Shown: positions 7,994-17,423 of the stretch, piece after piece
How the letters are laid out: each line of letters opens with the position of its first letter
Position numbering within the stretch: the stretch's first letter is position 1
NCBI RefSeq assembly: GCF_001267535.1
Contig: NZ_JRXE01000021.1
Location: 3,431 to 67,430, forward strand
Source: Winslowiella iniecta
GTDB lineage: Bacteria > Pseudomonadota > Gammaproteobacteria > Enterobacterales > Enterobacteriaceae
Direction of reading: 5' to 3'
DNA length: 64,000 bases
Translations under genes and position numbers: made by a program
Notes under the pieces: model-generated
The model's input: only the letters and a program-made list of their open reading frames with translations
Told to the model about the DNA's origin: nothing
Database searches by the model: none

Positions 7994-9355
7994 ATGAGTC
8001 AGAATAATATTGTCGATGTAAAGGCCTGGATAGATGAGCGTCCGGTTTCCGGCTTTCAATGGCTGCTTTTGTCACTATGTTTCATCATCATTATGTTTGA
8101 CGGCTACGATGCTATTGCCATGGGCATCATCGCGCCCGCGCTGATGGAAGACTGGGGAATGCCTCAGGGAGCGATGGGGACGATTCTCGGTGCCTCCATG
8201 TTTGGCGTGGCTATCGGGGCGCTGGTGGCCGGGCCTTATGCCGACCGGTTTGGCCGCAAACGTATCCTGTTGATTTCCATACTCTGTTTCGCATCCTTCA
8301 GCTTGCTTAGCACGTTCGCCCGCACGCCGATGGAAATGGCAAGTGTGCGTTTTCTGGCTGGGTTGGGTATTGGTGCGGTTATGCCGAATACCGTGACGCT
8401 GGTAGCCGAGTATATGCCAGAGCGACGCCGCAGCCTGATGATTACCATAATGTATAGCGGTTTCAATATCGGGTCCGGGTTGGGCGGGTTTGTGGCGGCG
8501 GGTATGCTGCCGCACTACGGCTGGAAATCCGTGCTGTTTTCCGGTGGCGTCTTGCCGTTGCTGATGTTGCCACTGCTTATCCGCAGCCTGCCAGAATCCA
8601 TCCTGTATATGGTGGCGCGCAACGTGGCCAAAGAAAAAATCGAAAATGTGCTGCGCCGGGCGGGTGGGGTATTTTCGCGCGAGACGCAATTTACTGTGCG
8701 ATCGCCGGAGATTCAGCATAAAGCCAGCATAGTTCAGTTATTAACGCCGGGTTATGCCAGAGGCACATTGGTATTGTGGCTGACCTATTTTATGGGGCTG
8801 TTTGTTATCTACCTGCTGAATGGCTGGTTGCCGACCATTATGCATAACAGCGGCTTCTCACTGGAGCGTACCGCCATCATCGCCGGTCTGTTCCAGCTGG
8901 GCGGCACCTTTGGCGGTCTGATGGTCGGCGGGCTGATGGACAAATACATGGCGCGCCGGGTCATCGCGATCTTCTATCTGGCTGGGATGGCCTGCCTGCT
9001 GTTGCAGGGCATCGGCAACTTTGGCCCGACCACGCTGGCGGTTTTGGTGTTCTTCAGCGGCGTCTGTATTAACGGAGCACAAACTGGTTTGCAGGCGTTT
9101 TCTCCGGCATTTTATCCGACGGAAATCCGTGCCACCGGGGTGTGCTGGATGCACGGCATCGGACGCATGGGCGCGATTATCAGTTCCTCGACCGGCGGCA
9201 TCCTGCTTGGCCTGTTCTCCGGTGAAAACGTGATTTTCCTGGTGCTGGCGCTACCGGCATTGCTGGCTGGGCTAAGTATTTTGATGCATCGCGCGGCACA
9301 CAGCCGCGAAATGATTAAACCCGTCGACTCTGATTATCTGCCGGACGTGTTATGA
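7994..9355 (+). CDS. MFS aromatic acid:H+ symporter (AAHS family), probable gallate or related aromatic-acid importer
   Basis: The 453-aa product (start ATG 7994; an upstream extension is open but atypical) has about 12 membrane segments. It shows the AAHS hallmarks MFDGYDAIAMGIIAPAL in helix 1, GPYADRFGRKRILL in loop 2-3 and PNTVTLVAEYMPERRRS in loop 4-5. The conserved Asp in helix 1 is a known determinant of aromatic-acid uptake in PcaK-type carriers. It stands 90 bp before a gallate-dioxygenase-type gene, the pairing seen as galT-galA in Pseudomonas putida. Importing the dioxygenase substrate is therefore the natural reading. Confidence 0.85.
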   Translation: MSQNNIVDVKAWIDERPVSGFQWLLLSLCFIIIMFDGYDAIAMGIIAPALMEDWGMPQGAMGTILGASMFGVAIGALVAGPYADRFGRKRILLISILCFASFSLLSTFARTPMEMASVRFLAGLGIGAVMPNTVTLVAEYMPERRRSLMITIMYSGFNIGSGLGGFVAAGMLPHYGWKSVLFSGGVLPLLMLPLLIRSLPESILYMVARNVAKEKIENVLRRAGGVFSRETQFTVRSPEIQHKASIVQLLTPGYARGTLVLWLTYFMGLFVIYLLNGWLPTIMHNSGFSLERTAIIAGLFQLGGTFGGLMVGGLMDKYMARRVIAIFYLAGMACLLLQGIGNFGPTTLAVLVFFSGVCINGAQTGLQAFSPAFYPTEIRATGVCWMHGIGRMGAIISSSTGGILLGLFSGENVIFLVLALPALLAGLSILMHRAAHSREMIKPVDSDYLPDVL

Positions 9356-9445
9356 CCTGGCAATATACCGCTTAAACACAGAACCTTTATTCCTGAAGGA
9401 TCAACACCTTCAGCCCTGACAAAATGCAGTACTGAGGTAAACAGA

Positions 9446-10711
9446 ATGGCCAGAATTATCGGCGGATTAGCCGTTTCACATACTCCCACTATTGGTTTTG
9501 CCGTCGACCATAATAAGCAACAGGATAGCGCGTGGTCGCCCATTTTCGACAGCTTCGCACCGATGCAAAAATGGCTGGAGGAGAAAAAGCCTGACGTGAT
9601 GATCTATGTGTTTAACGATCACGTCACCTCCTTCTTCTTCGACCATTATTCTGCTTTTACGCTGGGCATCGATGACAGCTATAGCGTCGCCGACGAAGGC
9701 GGTGGTGCTCGCAGTCTGCCTGCAATAAAAGGTCACGCCGCATTGTCACAGCACATTGGTGCCAGCCTGATGGCCGATGAGTTTGATATGTCCTTTTTTA
9801 TGGACAAGCCATTGGATCACGGCCTGTTTTCACCGCTTTCCGCGCTGATGCCGCATAACGAAAATGGCTGGCCGGCGCAGATTGTTCCGCTACAAATTGG
9901 CGTGCTGCAATTCCCGATTCCTACCGCTCGCCGGTGTTATAAGCTCGGACAGGCACTGCGCCGTGCAACAGAAAGCTTCCCGGAAGATCTGAAAGTGGTG
10001 ATTGTCGCCACCGGTGGAGTGTCTCACCAGGTTCATGGCGAGCGCTGCGGTTTTAACAATCCTGAATGGGACGAGCAGTTTGTCGATATGCTGGTTAACG
10101 ATCCGCAGCGTCTGACTGAAATGACGATTGCAGAATATGCCACACTCAGCGGCATGGAAGGTTCTGAAGAGATTATGTGGCTGGTGATGCGTGGGGCGCT
10201 GTCAGCTAACGTTGAAAAACTGCACCATGCTTACTATCTGCCCTCGATGACCGGTATCGCGACACTGGTACTGGAGAATAAATCGCGTGAAGCGCCTGTC
10301 GACGTTCAGCAACGCCAGCGCGATAAAATTGCTTTGCAAATGGCGGGCGTTGAAAAGCTCGAAGGGACTTATCCATTTACTCAGGCTCGCAGCCTGAAGG
10401 CATTGCGCATCAACCGTTTCCTGCATCGCCTGATTCAGCCCGCCTGGCGTGAGCGCTTCCTGAGCGCGCAGCAGGCGATGTTTGATGAAAACAAACTGAC
10501 CAGTGATGAGCAAACTATGTTGCGCGATCTCGACTGGCGTTCACTGATTCAGTATGGCGTCAGTTTCTTCCTGCTGGAGAAACTGGGCGCGGTGGTGGGC
10601 GTATCGAATCTGCATATTTATGCGGCAATGCGCGGCGAAACGCTGGAAGAATTTCAGAAAACGCGTAACCAGCAGGTGCTGTATTCGGTGGCAGGAAAAG
10701 CGAAAACCTGA
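9446..10711 (+). CDS. galA: Gallate dioxygenase-type extradiol ring-cleavage enzyme (fused LigB-LigA)
   Basis: The 421-aa length matches gallate dioxygenase GalA/DesB, in which a LigB-like catalytic domain is fused to a C-terminal LigA-like domain. H12 (SHTPT), H59 (NDHVTSFFFDHY) and the Glu of VHGERCGF match the Fe(II) ligands of LigB, and GGVSHQ supplies the catalytic His. The C-terminus (LLEKLGAVVGVSNLHIYAAMRG, then FQKTRNQQV) is the LigA-type part. The enzyme opens gallate with O2 to 4-oxalomesaconate. The usual downstream genes (GalB hydratase, GalC aldolase, GalD tautomerase) are not in this window. Protocatechuate or 3-O-methylgallate as substrate cannot be excluded. Confidence 0.88.
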   Translation: MARIIGGLAVSHTPTIGFAVDHNKQQDSAWSPIFDSFAPMQKWLEEKKPDVMIYVFNDHVTSFFFDHYSAFTLGIDDSYSVADEGGGARSLPAIKGHAALSQHIGASLMADEFDMSFFMDKPLDHGLFSPLSALMPHNENGWPAQIVPLQIGVLQFPIPTARRCYKLGQALRRATESFPEDLKVVIVATGGVSHQVHGERCGFNNPEWDEQFVDMLVNDPQRLTEMTIAEYATLSGMEGSEEIMWLVMRGALSANVEKLHHAYYLPSMTGIATLVLENKSREAPVDVQQRQRDKIALQMAGVEKLEGTYPFTQARSLKALRINRFLHRLIQPAWRERFLSAQQAMFDENKLTSDEQTMLRDLDWRSLIQYGVSFFLLEKLGAVVGVSNLHIYAAMRGETLEEFQKTRNQQVLYSVAGKAKT

Positions 10712-10769
10712 GTATTACTCACCTGCTGAAAACAGCTCTTTCCGCTATCTAAACGCATCCATTTCCTCA

Positions 10770-10792
10770 ATATTGCCCCTCGGGGCAATAGC
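10770..10792 (+). terminator. Possible terminator of the aromatic operon
   Basis: ATTGCCCC-TC-GGGGCAAT is a strong 8-bp hairpin about 60 bp after the dioxygenase stop, followed by a short T-run in AGCCGTTTT. The T-tract is weak, so termination may be partial. Confidence 0.5.
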
Positions 10793-10852
10793 CGTTTTCG
10801 CGGATAAACAGCGTTAACCGCAGCGGAAGGGGTTAGGGGCTAAAATGCAAAA

Positions 10853-10880
10853 AGCCCGCTCAGGTTTCCCTGAGCGGGCT
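10853..10880 (-). terminator. Terminator of the tRNA-Asn transcript
   Basis: A 12-bp stem AGCCCGCTCAGG/CCTGAGCGGGCT with a short loop. Read on the minus strand it is followed by TTTTT, just past the tRNA 3' end. Its close, intact position argues against a recent integration at the tRNA 3' end. Confidence 0.8.
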
Positions 10881-10889
10881 TCTTAAATA

Positions 10890-10965
10890 TGGCTCCCCTG
10901 ACTGGACTTGAACCAGTGACATACGGATTAACAGTCCGCCGTTCTACCGACTGAACTACAGAGGA
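10890..10965 (-). tRNA. tRNA-Asn (anticodon GTT)
   Basis: On the minus strand the 76-nt sequence begins TCCTCTGTAGTTCAGTCGG, has the anticodon loop CTGTTAA (anticodon GTT), the T-arm GGTTCAAGTCC and an encoded CCA end. The acceptor stem closes with one T-G wobble at pair 4-69. Neighbouring mtfA matches the asnT-mtfA neighbourhood in E. coli. Confidence 0.97.
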
Positions 10966-11065
10966 ATTGTTGGAACGGGGCGAATATTAGCGAGTGGCTG
11001 TAAGCCTGTCAACAGCAAAAAACAGTTTAGCTTTCAACTGGCTGCGTTTACAGCAATGCGTTCGC

Positions 11066-11863
11066 TTAGTGAGCAGTTTCGCCGTTATCAGGTTGCTGCT
11101 GCCAGTTTTCGAGGCGCTTTAGCGGATCCTGAAGATAAAACTGTGTAAAGCGCTGATAAACAGCAGGAAAGCGACTGTTTAACAGCTCGGGCGCACTGAA
11201 GAAGTATTCAGAGAGCACCGCAAAGCATTCCGCCGGATCGCTGGCGGCATAAGCATCAATGGTTGCGCCATTTTCACCGACCAGATCGATCTCATCCTGA
11301 ATCGCGTTCATCGCCGCATGCAGATCCTGCTCCCAGGCAGCAACGCTGCGCAGGGGAATGGCCGGTACGCCGTTGGCATGGTCGCTGCCACGCGAATCCA
11401 GCTTATGCGCCACTTCATGCACAATCAGGTTAAAGCCAGAGAGATCGAAAGAGTCCTGAATATCCAGCCAGTTAAGCACCACTGGCCCCTGTTGCCAGCT
11501 CTGGCCGGAGTGCACGCTGCGTTCGCGGTGCACCAGGCCAAAATCATCCTGCCACTCGTCATCAACCACAAACGGGGCAGGGTAGATCATCACTTCGTGA
11601 AAGCCATCCAGCCAGTCGAGGCCGAGTTTTAATACCGGCAGACAGAACAGCAACGCAATGCGCGCGCTGCGCAGATCGTCAAGCGCAAAATCTTGTAGTG
11701 GCACCAGGCGTTTTTGCTGCAGAAAGCGTTGAGCTGTCGTCGTCAGGGCCTGGGCTTCGGCCGGACTCAGCGAGGAAAACAGCGGGATCGCCAGCGCTTC
11801 CTGCCAGGGTAGCGATGAAAATTGTTGATGTTCAGCGTTTCCTTTCCACGGCCATTTGATCAT
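11066..11863 (-). CDS. mtfA: MtfA, Mlc titration factor / zinc aminopeptidase
   Basis: MtfA (YeeI) binds the glucose repressor Mlc (DgsA) in the cytoplasm, relieving repression of ptsG, and has zinc peptidase activity. The protein shows the gluzincin motif HEVAHKLD (HExxH) with a downstream Glu-containing helix ([13 protein letters not shown]) that completes the metal site. I start at ATG 11863, which gives MIKWPWKG and 265 aa, the same length as E. coli MtfA as I recall it. The frame is open four codons further upstream. It is a stand-alone gene next to tRNA-Asn. Confidence 0.93.
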   Translation of the reverse strand: MIKWPWKGNAEHQQFSSLPWQEALAIPLFSSLSPAEAQALTTTAQRFLQQKRLVPLQDFALDDLRSARIALLFCLPVLKLGLDWLDGFHEVMIYPAPFVVDDEWQDDFGLVHRERSVHSGQSWQQGPVVLNWLDIQDSFDLSGFNLIVHEVAHKLDSRGSDHANGVPAIPLRSVAAWEQDLHAAMNAIQDEIDLVGENGATIDAYAASDPAECFAVLSEYFFSAPELLNSRFPAVYQRFTQFYLQDPLKRLENWQQQPDNGETAH

Positions 11864-12238
11864 TGCGCTTCTCACTGTGGTTACCCGCCTGCGATTCTGA
11901 CTTATGTAATACTAGCCGACATTCAATCACTTACTGCCAGAAATGTCTGTGATTGGCGCCGCAATGTCAGTCAAAGGGACGCAATATCGCTGACACTGAT
12001 TATGCTGACGTGTCATCAGCAGAATCAACTGCTATAACTTGATAAGGATCTCGTTTTATCTAAAGGGGTTACACAACTTGCAACAAGAGCGAGTTACATG
12101 TCATAAAAGTGTTATCATTTTTCGCTTATAACCCCACTGACGAGAGTGAAAAGCCGCGCATCGCCATCAGCCGGTGTCATGCAGCTTAGCGTTAGATGTT
12201 GAGAGTGCTGCAAACAAGCTAACTATAGGGAGAAGTCT
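11864..12238. other. Intergenic region between mtfA and yedJ
   Basis: The 375 bp hold the divergent promoters of mtfA and yedJ. No small gene, RNA or repeat stands out. An AT-rich stretch with TTATCATTTTTCGCTTATAA around 12111-12130 is a plausible promoter zone for yedJ, without a clear consensus pair. Confidence 0.4.
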
Positions 12239-12952
12239 ATGTCGTCTATGTCGCTTGAAACCTGGCAATCGCGATTTGAAACCTGGCTCAATCAAAACTG
12301 GGCGCAGGATGATAAAGCCCATGACGTGGCGCATCTGCGTCGGGTATGGAAAACGGCGCAGCAGATAATGCAGGGTACGGATGCCAATCCAATGGTGGTG
12401 CTGGCCGCCAGCTATTTTCATGATGTGGTTAACCTGCCGAAAAATCACCCTGAACGTCATCTGGCATCCAGCCAGGCGGCAGTTGAAACGCGGCGTATTT
12501 TGCTGGAGGCGTTTCCTGATTTCCCTGGCAACCTGCACGATGAGATCGCCCATGCGGTGCATGCTCACAGCTTCAGTGCCGGTATTGCGCCGCGCACGCT
12601 GGAAGCCAAAATTGTTCAGGATGCTGACCGCCTTGAATCGCTGGGCGCAATTGGTTTAGCGCGAGTGTTTTACACTTCGGGTGCGCTGGGGCGTCCGTTA
12701 TTTGACAGCCAGGACCCGTTAGGCAAAGAGCGTGAGCTGGATGATACCCACTGGACGCTGGACCATTTCCAGAAAAAACTTTTTACTCTGCCGGATACGA
12801 TGCAAACCGTTGAAGGGAAGCGGCTGGCGAAACACAATGTCGCGTTTCTGGTGACCTTTGTGGCGAAACTGTGCGCTGAATTGCAGGGCGATCTCTGCGC
12901 GCTGGATGAGTCGGTGCTGCGTGATTTCACCCCGCGCGAGGCCGAATATTAA
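12239..12952 (+). CDS. yedJ: YedJ, HD-domain phosphohydrolase family protein
   Basis: The 237-aa product has the HD-domain metal motifs in order: H in AHDVAHLRRVW, HD in SYFHDVVNLP, H in HAVHAHSFS and D in VQDADRLESLG. HD proteins are metal-dependent phosphohydrolases, often on nucleotides; the substrate of YedJ is not established. The position upstream of dcm and vsr matches the E. coli neighbourhood. The chosen ATG gives MSSMSLETWQ; the second Met four codons later is an alternative. Confidence 0.88.
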   Translation: MSSMSLETWQSRFETWLNQNWAQDDKAHDVAHLRRVWKTAQQIMQGTDANPMVVLAASYFHDVVNLPKNHPERHLASSQAAVETRRILLEAFPDFPGNLHDEIAHAVHAHSFSAGIAPRTLEAKIVQDADRLESLGAIGLARVFYTSGALGRPLFDSQDPLGKERELDDTHWTLDHFQKKLFTLPDTMQTVEGKRLAKHNVAFLVTFVAKLCAELQGDLCALDESVLRDFTPREAEY

Positions 12953-13025
12953 ATTTTTGTGAACGTCTTTCTAAAATATTTAACCTGAGCTAACGTGGGT
13001 GAGACTATAATCAGGAGAATCAGGT

Positions 13026-13289
13026 ATGACAGGCACCGTGAGTTTGACGATTAAGATCGATCCCGCGTTAAAAGAAACCTTGAAAAGCTTCGCTATTGAA
13101 CACAATACGACCCTGAGCGATGAAGTTTGTCAGCGTTTGCAGTCCAGCTTGGGCACCTCTCAACCTCCAGCCATTGACAGCCAGCACACTGAAGAACACA
13201 GCGAAAGTGAAGAGGCGTCATTGCAATTAACCAGCAGCGAATTAAAACAAATTCGTGCATTGCTGAAAAAACAGAAAAAGAAAAAATAA
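13026..13289 (+). CDS. Small ribbon-helix-helix-like protein
   Basis: The 87-aa protein starts with a beta-strand and two helices (TVSLTIKIDPALKETLKSFA, then TTLSDEVCQRLQSSL), the Arc/MetJ ribbon-helix-helix layout for DNA binding. A Ser/Glu-rich linker and a strongly basic tail (LKKQKKKK) follow. A good Shine-Dalgarno (AGGAG) precedes the ATG. It may be a small transcription factor or antitoxin-like protein, but no toxin gene lies beside it. Fold moderately sure, function unknown. Confidence 0.65.
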   Translation: MTGTVSLTIKIDPALKETLKSFAIEHNTTLSDEVCQRLQSSLGTSQPPAIDSQHTEEHSESEEASLQLTSSELKQIRALLKKQKKKK

Positions 13290-13432
13290 CCTCACGCTTT
13301 ATTTTTTCCTGGGAAGGCGTTTTTCGGCTAATGCTGATGGTTAAGTAAAAAGCACCGGATTTTCTGGAATATCGTAGCGGAGTCGTTTTCGGCTCCCGTC
13401 CTGATGGCAGGCAGGCTGCTAACCTTCGGCAC

Positions 13433-13452
13433 GGGCGGCGAGAACGCCGCCT
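13433..13452. repeat. GC-rich palindromic dispersed element (REP-like), copy 1
   Basis: GGGCGGCG-AGAA-CGCCGCC followed by TCTACA lies in the gap between the RHH gene and queH. A similar element (GGCGGCG-TAAA-CGCCGCT) occurs at 54114-54131. This suggests a dispersed intergenic palindrome family. Confidence 0.45.
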
Positions 13453-13508
13453 CTACAGCAGCATCGGCACCAGACGTTTTCGCCGCCCCTGGAGGAATAA
13501 GGCATCAG

Positions 13509-14162
13509 TTACTCATCGTCACCGTAATAGAGTACGCCGAGCTTAATTAATGGCCGACCTTGCGATTTACGATGCAGGTTGCTGTCTCGTAATGAATAAA
13601 CGCAGCCGCAATACTCCTGTTGATAAAAACGTTCGCGCTTGCTGATCTCAATCATGCGTGACGATCCGCCTTGTTTGCGCCAGTTGTAATCCCAGTAAAC
13701 CATATCAGGATAGGGCGCGGCGGCGCGTTCACCACAGTCATTAATCTGCTGCATGTTTTTCCAGCGCGAAATACCCAGCGAACTGGAAATCACCGAAAAG
13801 CCATTTTCCCAGGCGTACAGCGCGGTGCGTTCGAAACGCATATCAAAACACATGGTACAGCGCACGCCGCGCTCCGGCTCCCACTCCATGCCTTTGGCAC
13901 GTTCAAACCAGTTATCGGTATCATAATCCGCATCGACAAAAGGTACGCCGTGCTGCTCGGCAAAGCGGATATTTTCCTCTTTGCGCAGCAAATACTCTTT
14001 CTGCGGATGGATATTCGGGTTGTAGAAAAAGATCGTGTAATCAATACCGGAAGCCTGAATCGCTTCCATTACTTCACCCGAACAGGGGGCGCAGCAGGAG
14101 TGCAGCAGCAGTTTGTCCGCGCCATTGGGTAAGGTTAGCGGGGTACGTTGCAGTTCGCTCAT
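13509..14162 (-). CDS. queH: QueH, epoxyqueuosine reductase
   Basis: QueH (DUF208) performs the last step of queuosine synthesis, reducing epoxyqueuosine in tRNA to queuosine with an iron-sulfur cluster and a nearby metal site. The 217-aa sequence shows the vicinal cysteines in [20 protein letters not shown] in the middle and YCGCVYS near the end, plus FYNPNIHP and [11 protein letters not shown]. It is non-homologous to QueG. Stand-alone gene divergent from dcm, which starts 190 bp away. Confidence 0.93.
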   Translation of the reverse strand: MSELQRTPLTLPNGADKLLLHSCCAPCSGEVMEAIQASGIDYTIFFYNPNIHPQKEYLLRKEENIRFAEQHGVPFVDADYDTDNWFERAKGMEWEPERGVRCTMCFDMRFERTALYAWENGFSVISSSLGISRWKNMQQINDCGERAAAPYPDMVYWDYNWRKQGGSSRMIEISKRERFYQQEYCGCVYSLRDSNLHRKSQGRPLIKLGVLYYGDDE

Positions 14163-14353
14163 CTGGATGGCTCCATAATAAAAAACAGGGCAAGTTTAGG
14201 AGTCCGCTAAACAAATGTCATCCCCTGGGGGCGATTAATCTGCGCGGTATAGCGGGTAAGCTGCTGAAAAATGACAGTTAGCGCCAATTCTGTCTCATAC
14301 TGGGTCAATGAAGTGATAGACTGGCACCAGACTATCCCAAATTAAGCAGCCTT

Positions 14354-15766
14354 ATGAGTGAATTTGATACCGTCGCGGGGCAGCTGGCAGAACTGGCACG
14401 CCAGCAGCAACAGCAGAAGAGTGAGCAGGATCGCCAGCTGTTACAGCGGGTGCTGGAAATTTACGATCAGAAGACCATCGCCAGCCTGCTGCGTAAAGTC
14501 AGTCAGCATGAGTGGACGCGCGAATCGCTGAATCGCTGGCTGAACGGTAAAAGTGTCGCGAAATCCCTGACCGAAACGGAAGTCAGCATGCTGGAAAAAA
14601 TGCTGCCTGAACCGCCGTTACACCATCCTGACTATGCGTTTAAGTTTATCGATCTTTTCGCCGGTATTGGCGGTATTCGCAGTGGTTTCGAAGCCATTGG
14701 CGGCCAGTGTGTCTTTACCAGTGAGTGGAACAAGCACGCGGTGCGTACCTACAAAGCCAACTGGTATTGCGATGAGCAAACGCACCGGTTTAACCAGGAT
14801 ATTCGCGATATTACCCTCAGTGGCAGGGCGGATGTCAGCGAGCAGCAAGCCTATCAACATATCGACCAGCAGATCCCCGATCACCATGTGCTGCTGGCCG
14901 GTTTTCCCTGTCAGCCCTTTTCGCTGGCGGGTGTTTCAAAAAAAAATGCGCTGGGCCGCGCCCATGGCTTTGAGTGCGAAGCGCAGGGTACGCTGTTTTT
15001 CGATGTGGCACGGATAATCACCGCAAAAAAGCCGGCGATCTTTGTACTGGAAAACGTCAAAAACCTGAAAAGTCATGACAAGGGCAAAACTTTCCGCATT
15101 ATTATGGAAACCCTTGATGAGCTGGGCTATGAGGTGGCGGATGCCGCCGTCAGCGGCAAGGACGATCCAAAAATAGTCGACGGGCAACATTTTCTGCCGC
15201 AGCACCGTGAGCGTATCGTGCTGGTGGGATTCCGCCGTGACTTGCAGTTGTCAGCAGGTTTCAGCCTGAGCAAGCTCAGCCAGCTGTATCCACAACAGCG
15301 TAAAACCATTGGCGAATTGCTGGAACCGTCGGTAGAGGCCAAATATATTCTTAGCCCAACCCTGTGGAAATATCTCTATCAGTACGCCAAAAAGCATCAG
15401 GCCAGAGGTAACGGTTTTGGCTATGGACTGGTCGATCCGGCACGCAGCAATGGCGTGGTGCGAACCTTATCTGCGCGCTACTACAAAGATGGCTCAGAAA
15501 TTCTGATCGATCGCGGCTGGGATCGCGAGCTGGGAGAAGTGGATTTTGACCATGCTGAGAATCAGCAGCGTCGTCCGCGCCGCCTGACGCCGCGTGAATG
15601 CGCCCGCCTGATGGGTTTTGAAAGTGTCGACGGCAAAGCGTTTCGTATTCCGGTTTCGGATACCCAGGCTTACCGCCAGTTCGGCAATTCAGTGATTGTA
15701 CCGGCCTTTGCCGCGGTCGCGCAGCTATTGCGGCCGTGGATAATCGAAGCCACGAAGAAAGTCTGA
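14354..15766 (+). CDS. dcm: Dcm, DNA (cytosine-5-)-methyltransferase
   Basis: The enzyme transfers a methyl group from AdoMet to C5 of cytosine; the E. coli homologue methylates the inner C of CCWGG. Motifs run in order: I ([12 protein letters not shown]), IV with the catalytic Cys ([11 protein letters not shown]), VI (ENVKNL), VIII ([11 protein letters not shown]), a target-recognition region, IX ([14 protein letters not shown]) and X ([10 protein letters not shown]). The extra N-terminal 80-90 residues, shared with E. coli Dcm, precede motif I. Specificity is assumed from homology and the nearby vsr, which does not directly follow here as it does in E. coli. Confidence 0.94.
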   Translation: MSEFDTVAGQLAELARQQQQQKSEQDRQLLQRVLEIYDQKTIASLLRKVSQHEWTRESLNRWLNGKSVAKSLTETEVSMLEKMLPEPPLHHPDYAFKFIDLFAGIGGIRSGFEAIGGQCVFTSEWNKHAVRTYKANWYCDEQTHRFNQDIRDITLSGRADVSEQQAYQHIDQQIPDHHVLLAGFPCQPFSLAGVSKKNALGRAHGFECEAQGTLFFDVARIITAKKPAIFVLENVKNLKSHDKGKTFRIIMETLDELGYEVADAAVSGKDDPKIVDGQHFLPQHRERIVLVGFRRDLQLSAGFSLSKLSQLYPQQRKTIGELLEPSVEAKYILSPTLWKYLYQYAKKHQARGNGFGYGLVDPARSNGVVRTLSARYYKDGSEILIDRGWDRELGEVDFDHAENQQRRPRRLTPRECARLMGFESVDGKAFRIPVSDTQAYRQFGNSVIVPAFAAVAQLLRPWIIEATKKV

Positions 15767-15805
15767 TTGCCGGTTTGCGTTGTCGCCTGAATGAACGAGG
15801 AAGAA

Positions 15806-16615
15806 ATGCAGCAGCAGGTTCGCTACTATCGTCCGGCAGCGATGCCGGGTTTGGTGTTAGGTGAGGCGCGTTTTTCTGACTTTAGTTTTGCGCCGCATTA
15901 CCATCTGGATTATCACATCGGCGTAATTGCCGGTGGCGTGCAGCGTCAGCGTTTCGGCGGACGCTCAGAATTGCTGGGAGCCGGGCGTATTTCAGTGATG
16001 CCGCCTGGCGAGGTGCATACCGGCTGTCGGGAAGGGGAAAACGCCTATACGCTGCGTACCTTCCGCATCCGGCCTGAGCTGATGCATAGCCTGGCGCAAG
16101 AGATTGCCGGTAAGCCGGTTGAGCTGGCATTTGGCGGAGCGATGCTGATGGCACCGCAACTGAGCCCATTTCTGCTGGCGTTACATCAGCACTCAACCTA
16201 ACGCACACTGCCGGATGAACAGCTGCTGAAGGCGTTTGAGGCACTATTTGTCCGGCTGAATACCCTTAAACCGCAGCAGGTTAACGGCGGCTTGTCGTCG
16301 GGTGATTTTCAGCGAGTGCGGGATTACTGCTATGCCAACCTTGCCGAGCCGGTCACGTTGCAACAGCTGGCGGCGCTCTGCCAGCTGAGCCAGTTCCAGT
16401 TTTTACGCCGCTTTAGCCAGCACACCGGTATGACGCCGCATGCCTGGCTGACGCGATTGCGGCTGGAGATCGCCTGCGGGTTGCTGGCGCATGAGAATAA
16501 ACAGATTGCAGCGCTGGCCGCCGCAGTCGGATTTTATGATCAAAGCCATTTTAATCGCGCTTTTCGCCAGGCCTATGGCGTCACGCCATCCGTTTACCGA
16601 TCGGCAAAAGCATAG
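15806..16615 (+). pseudogene. AraC-family regulator interrupted by one in-frame stop codon
   Basis: One frame from ATG 15806 (GAGG five bases upstream) to the TAG at 16613 encodes a full-size AraC regulator (269 codons) apart from a single TAA at 16199-16201. Before the stop is a cupin-type sensor domain (FAPHYHLDYHIGVI, MPPGEVHTG). After it is the double helix-turn-helix with the family signature (QIAALAAAVGFYDQSHFNRAFRQAYGVTPSVYR). A C-to-T change of CAA (Gln) would explain the TAA. The 3' end overlaps the convergent alaX-like gene by 22 bp. Either a recent pseudogene or a sequencing error. Confidence 0.85.
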
Positions 16616-17316
16616 CTGATGCGCACGCCATCTTTCACTTTAATTTTCGTCAGTTGCAGCTGTTGTAGCTGACGAGTTTCGGCCACATGAGTGCCGCCGC
16701 AGGCAAACGGGCGATAGTCGCCGATAGTGACCAGCCGGATCTCATCGGTTTGCGGAATCGCCGCCGCCAGTTCAGGGCGTAATTCGGCAATATACGCAAA
16801 GTTGCTACTGTTGATACTGACGGCCAGCCCGGCATCGATATCTGCCGCCACTTGCTCACGCACCTGTTGCAGAAAACTCTGCGCATCGCCGTTAAGTTCT
16901 CCGGCGAAAGCCACCCAGGCACCCGGCAGAAAATGGTGTCCCCTGGCTGGCACTAATCCGGGCATCAGGGTTTCCACCACGTGGGAAATCAGGTGTCCGG
17001 CAGTGTGGGCACGTGACGCCAGCAGGCGAAAACCGGCATCGATGGTCAGTGCCACCCGGTCACCAGGCTGAAACGCGTCGCTACCGCCGGTAAGGTAGTG
17101 ACGCACTTCGCCATCGCGCAGTAATACCTGTGGGCAGCTAAACTGTTGTTGGTTAAGCTGTACGGTGCCGCGATCGGACATCTGTCCGCCACCCTGCGGA
17201 TAAAATACCGTGCTGTCCACCAGCAGGTAATCGCCTTTATCATCGCGGCCGCTGCCAGTGATGTGGGTATGGCAGCTAACGGCATCCGGCTGGGTACGGT
17301 AAATTAATTCAGTCAT
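16594..17316 (-). CDS. AlaX-like alanyl-tRNA editing protein
   Basis: A 240-aa stand-alone homologue of the alanyl-tRNA synthetase editing domain, which hydrolyses mischarged Ser- or Gly-tRNA(Ala) in trans. The N-terminal half has the glycine-rich YPQGGGQMSDRG segment. The zinc site is HTAGHLISH (HxxxH) with CGGTHVAET (CxxxH). I chose ATG 17316 (MTELIYRTQ); the frame is open 12 codons further. It is convergent with the broken araC gene and divergent from vsr, so both genes separate dcm from vsr. Confidence 0.88.
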   Translation of the reverse strand: MTELIYRTQPDAVSCHTHITGSGRDDKGDYLLVDSTVFYPQGGGQMSDRGTVQLNQQQFSCPQVLLRDGEVRHYLTGGSDAFQPGDRVALTIDAGFRLLASRAHTAGHLISHVVETLMPGLVPARGHHFLPGAWVAFAGELNGDAQSFLQQVREQVAADIDAGLAVSINSSNFAYIAELRPELAAAIPQTDEIRLVTIGDYRPFACGGTHVAETRQLQQLQLTKIKVKDGVRISYAFADR

Positions 17317-17423
17317 AACAGGCTCTCGGTTATTTACAGACCGACTCACCATGCCAGCAATAGTTAGCCGGCGCTTGTAAAAAATTGCAGGGGTCAGGGT
17401 TTAACCGGGTAACAGGAGGTTCG

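Noticed and set aside
8075..8719. 214-codon minus-strand open frame inside the aromatic-acid transporter gene
   Set aside because: It is antisense to a well-conserved MFS gene, is rich in Arg/His/Gln as expected from reverse reading of GC-rich code, and has no family features.
10853..10965. tRNA-Asn as an attachment site for an integrated island carrying the aromatic cluster
   Set aside because: The tRNA terminator follows intact and I see no integrase and no second copy of the tRNA 3' end near the other side of the cluster within this window.
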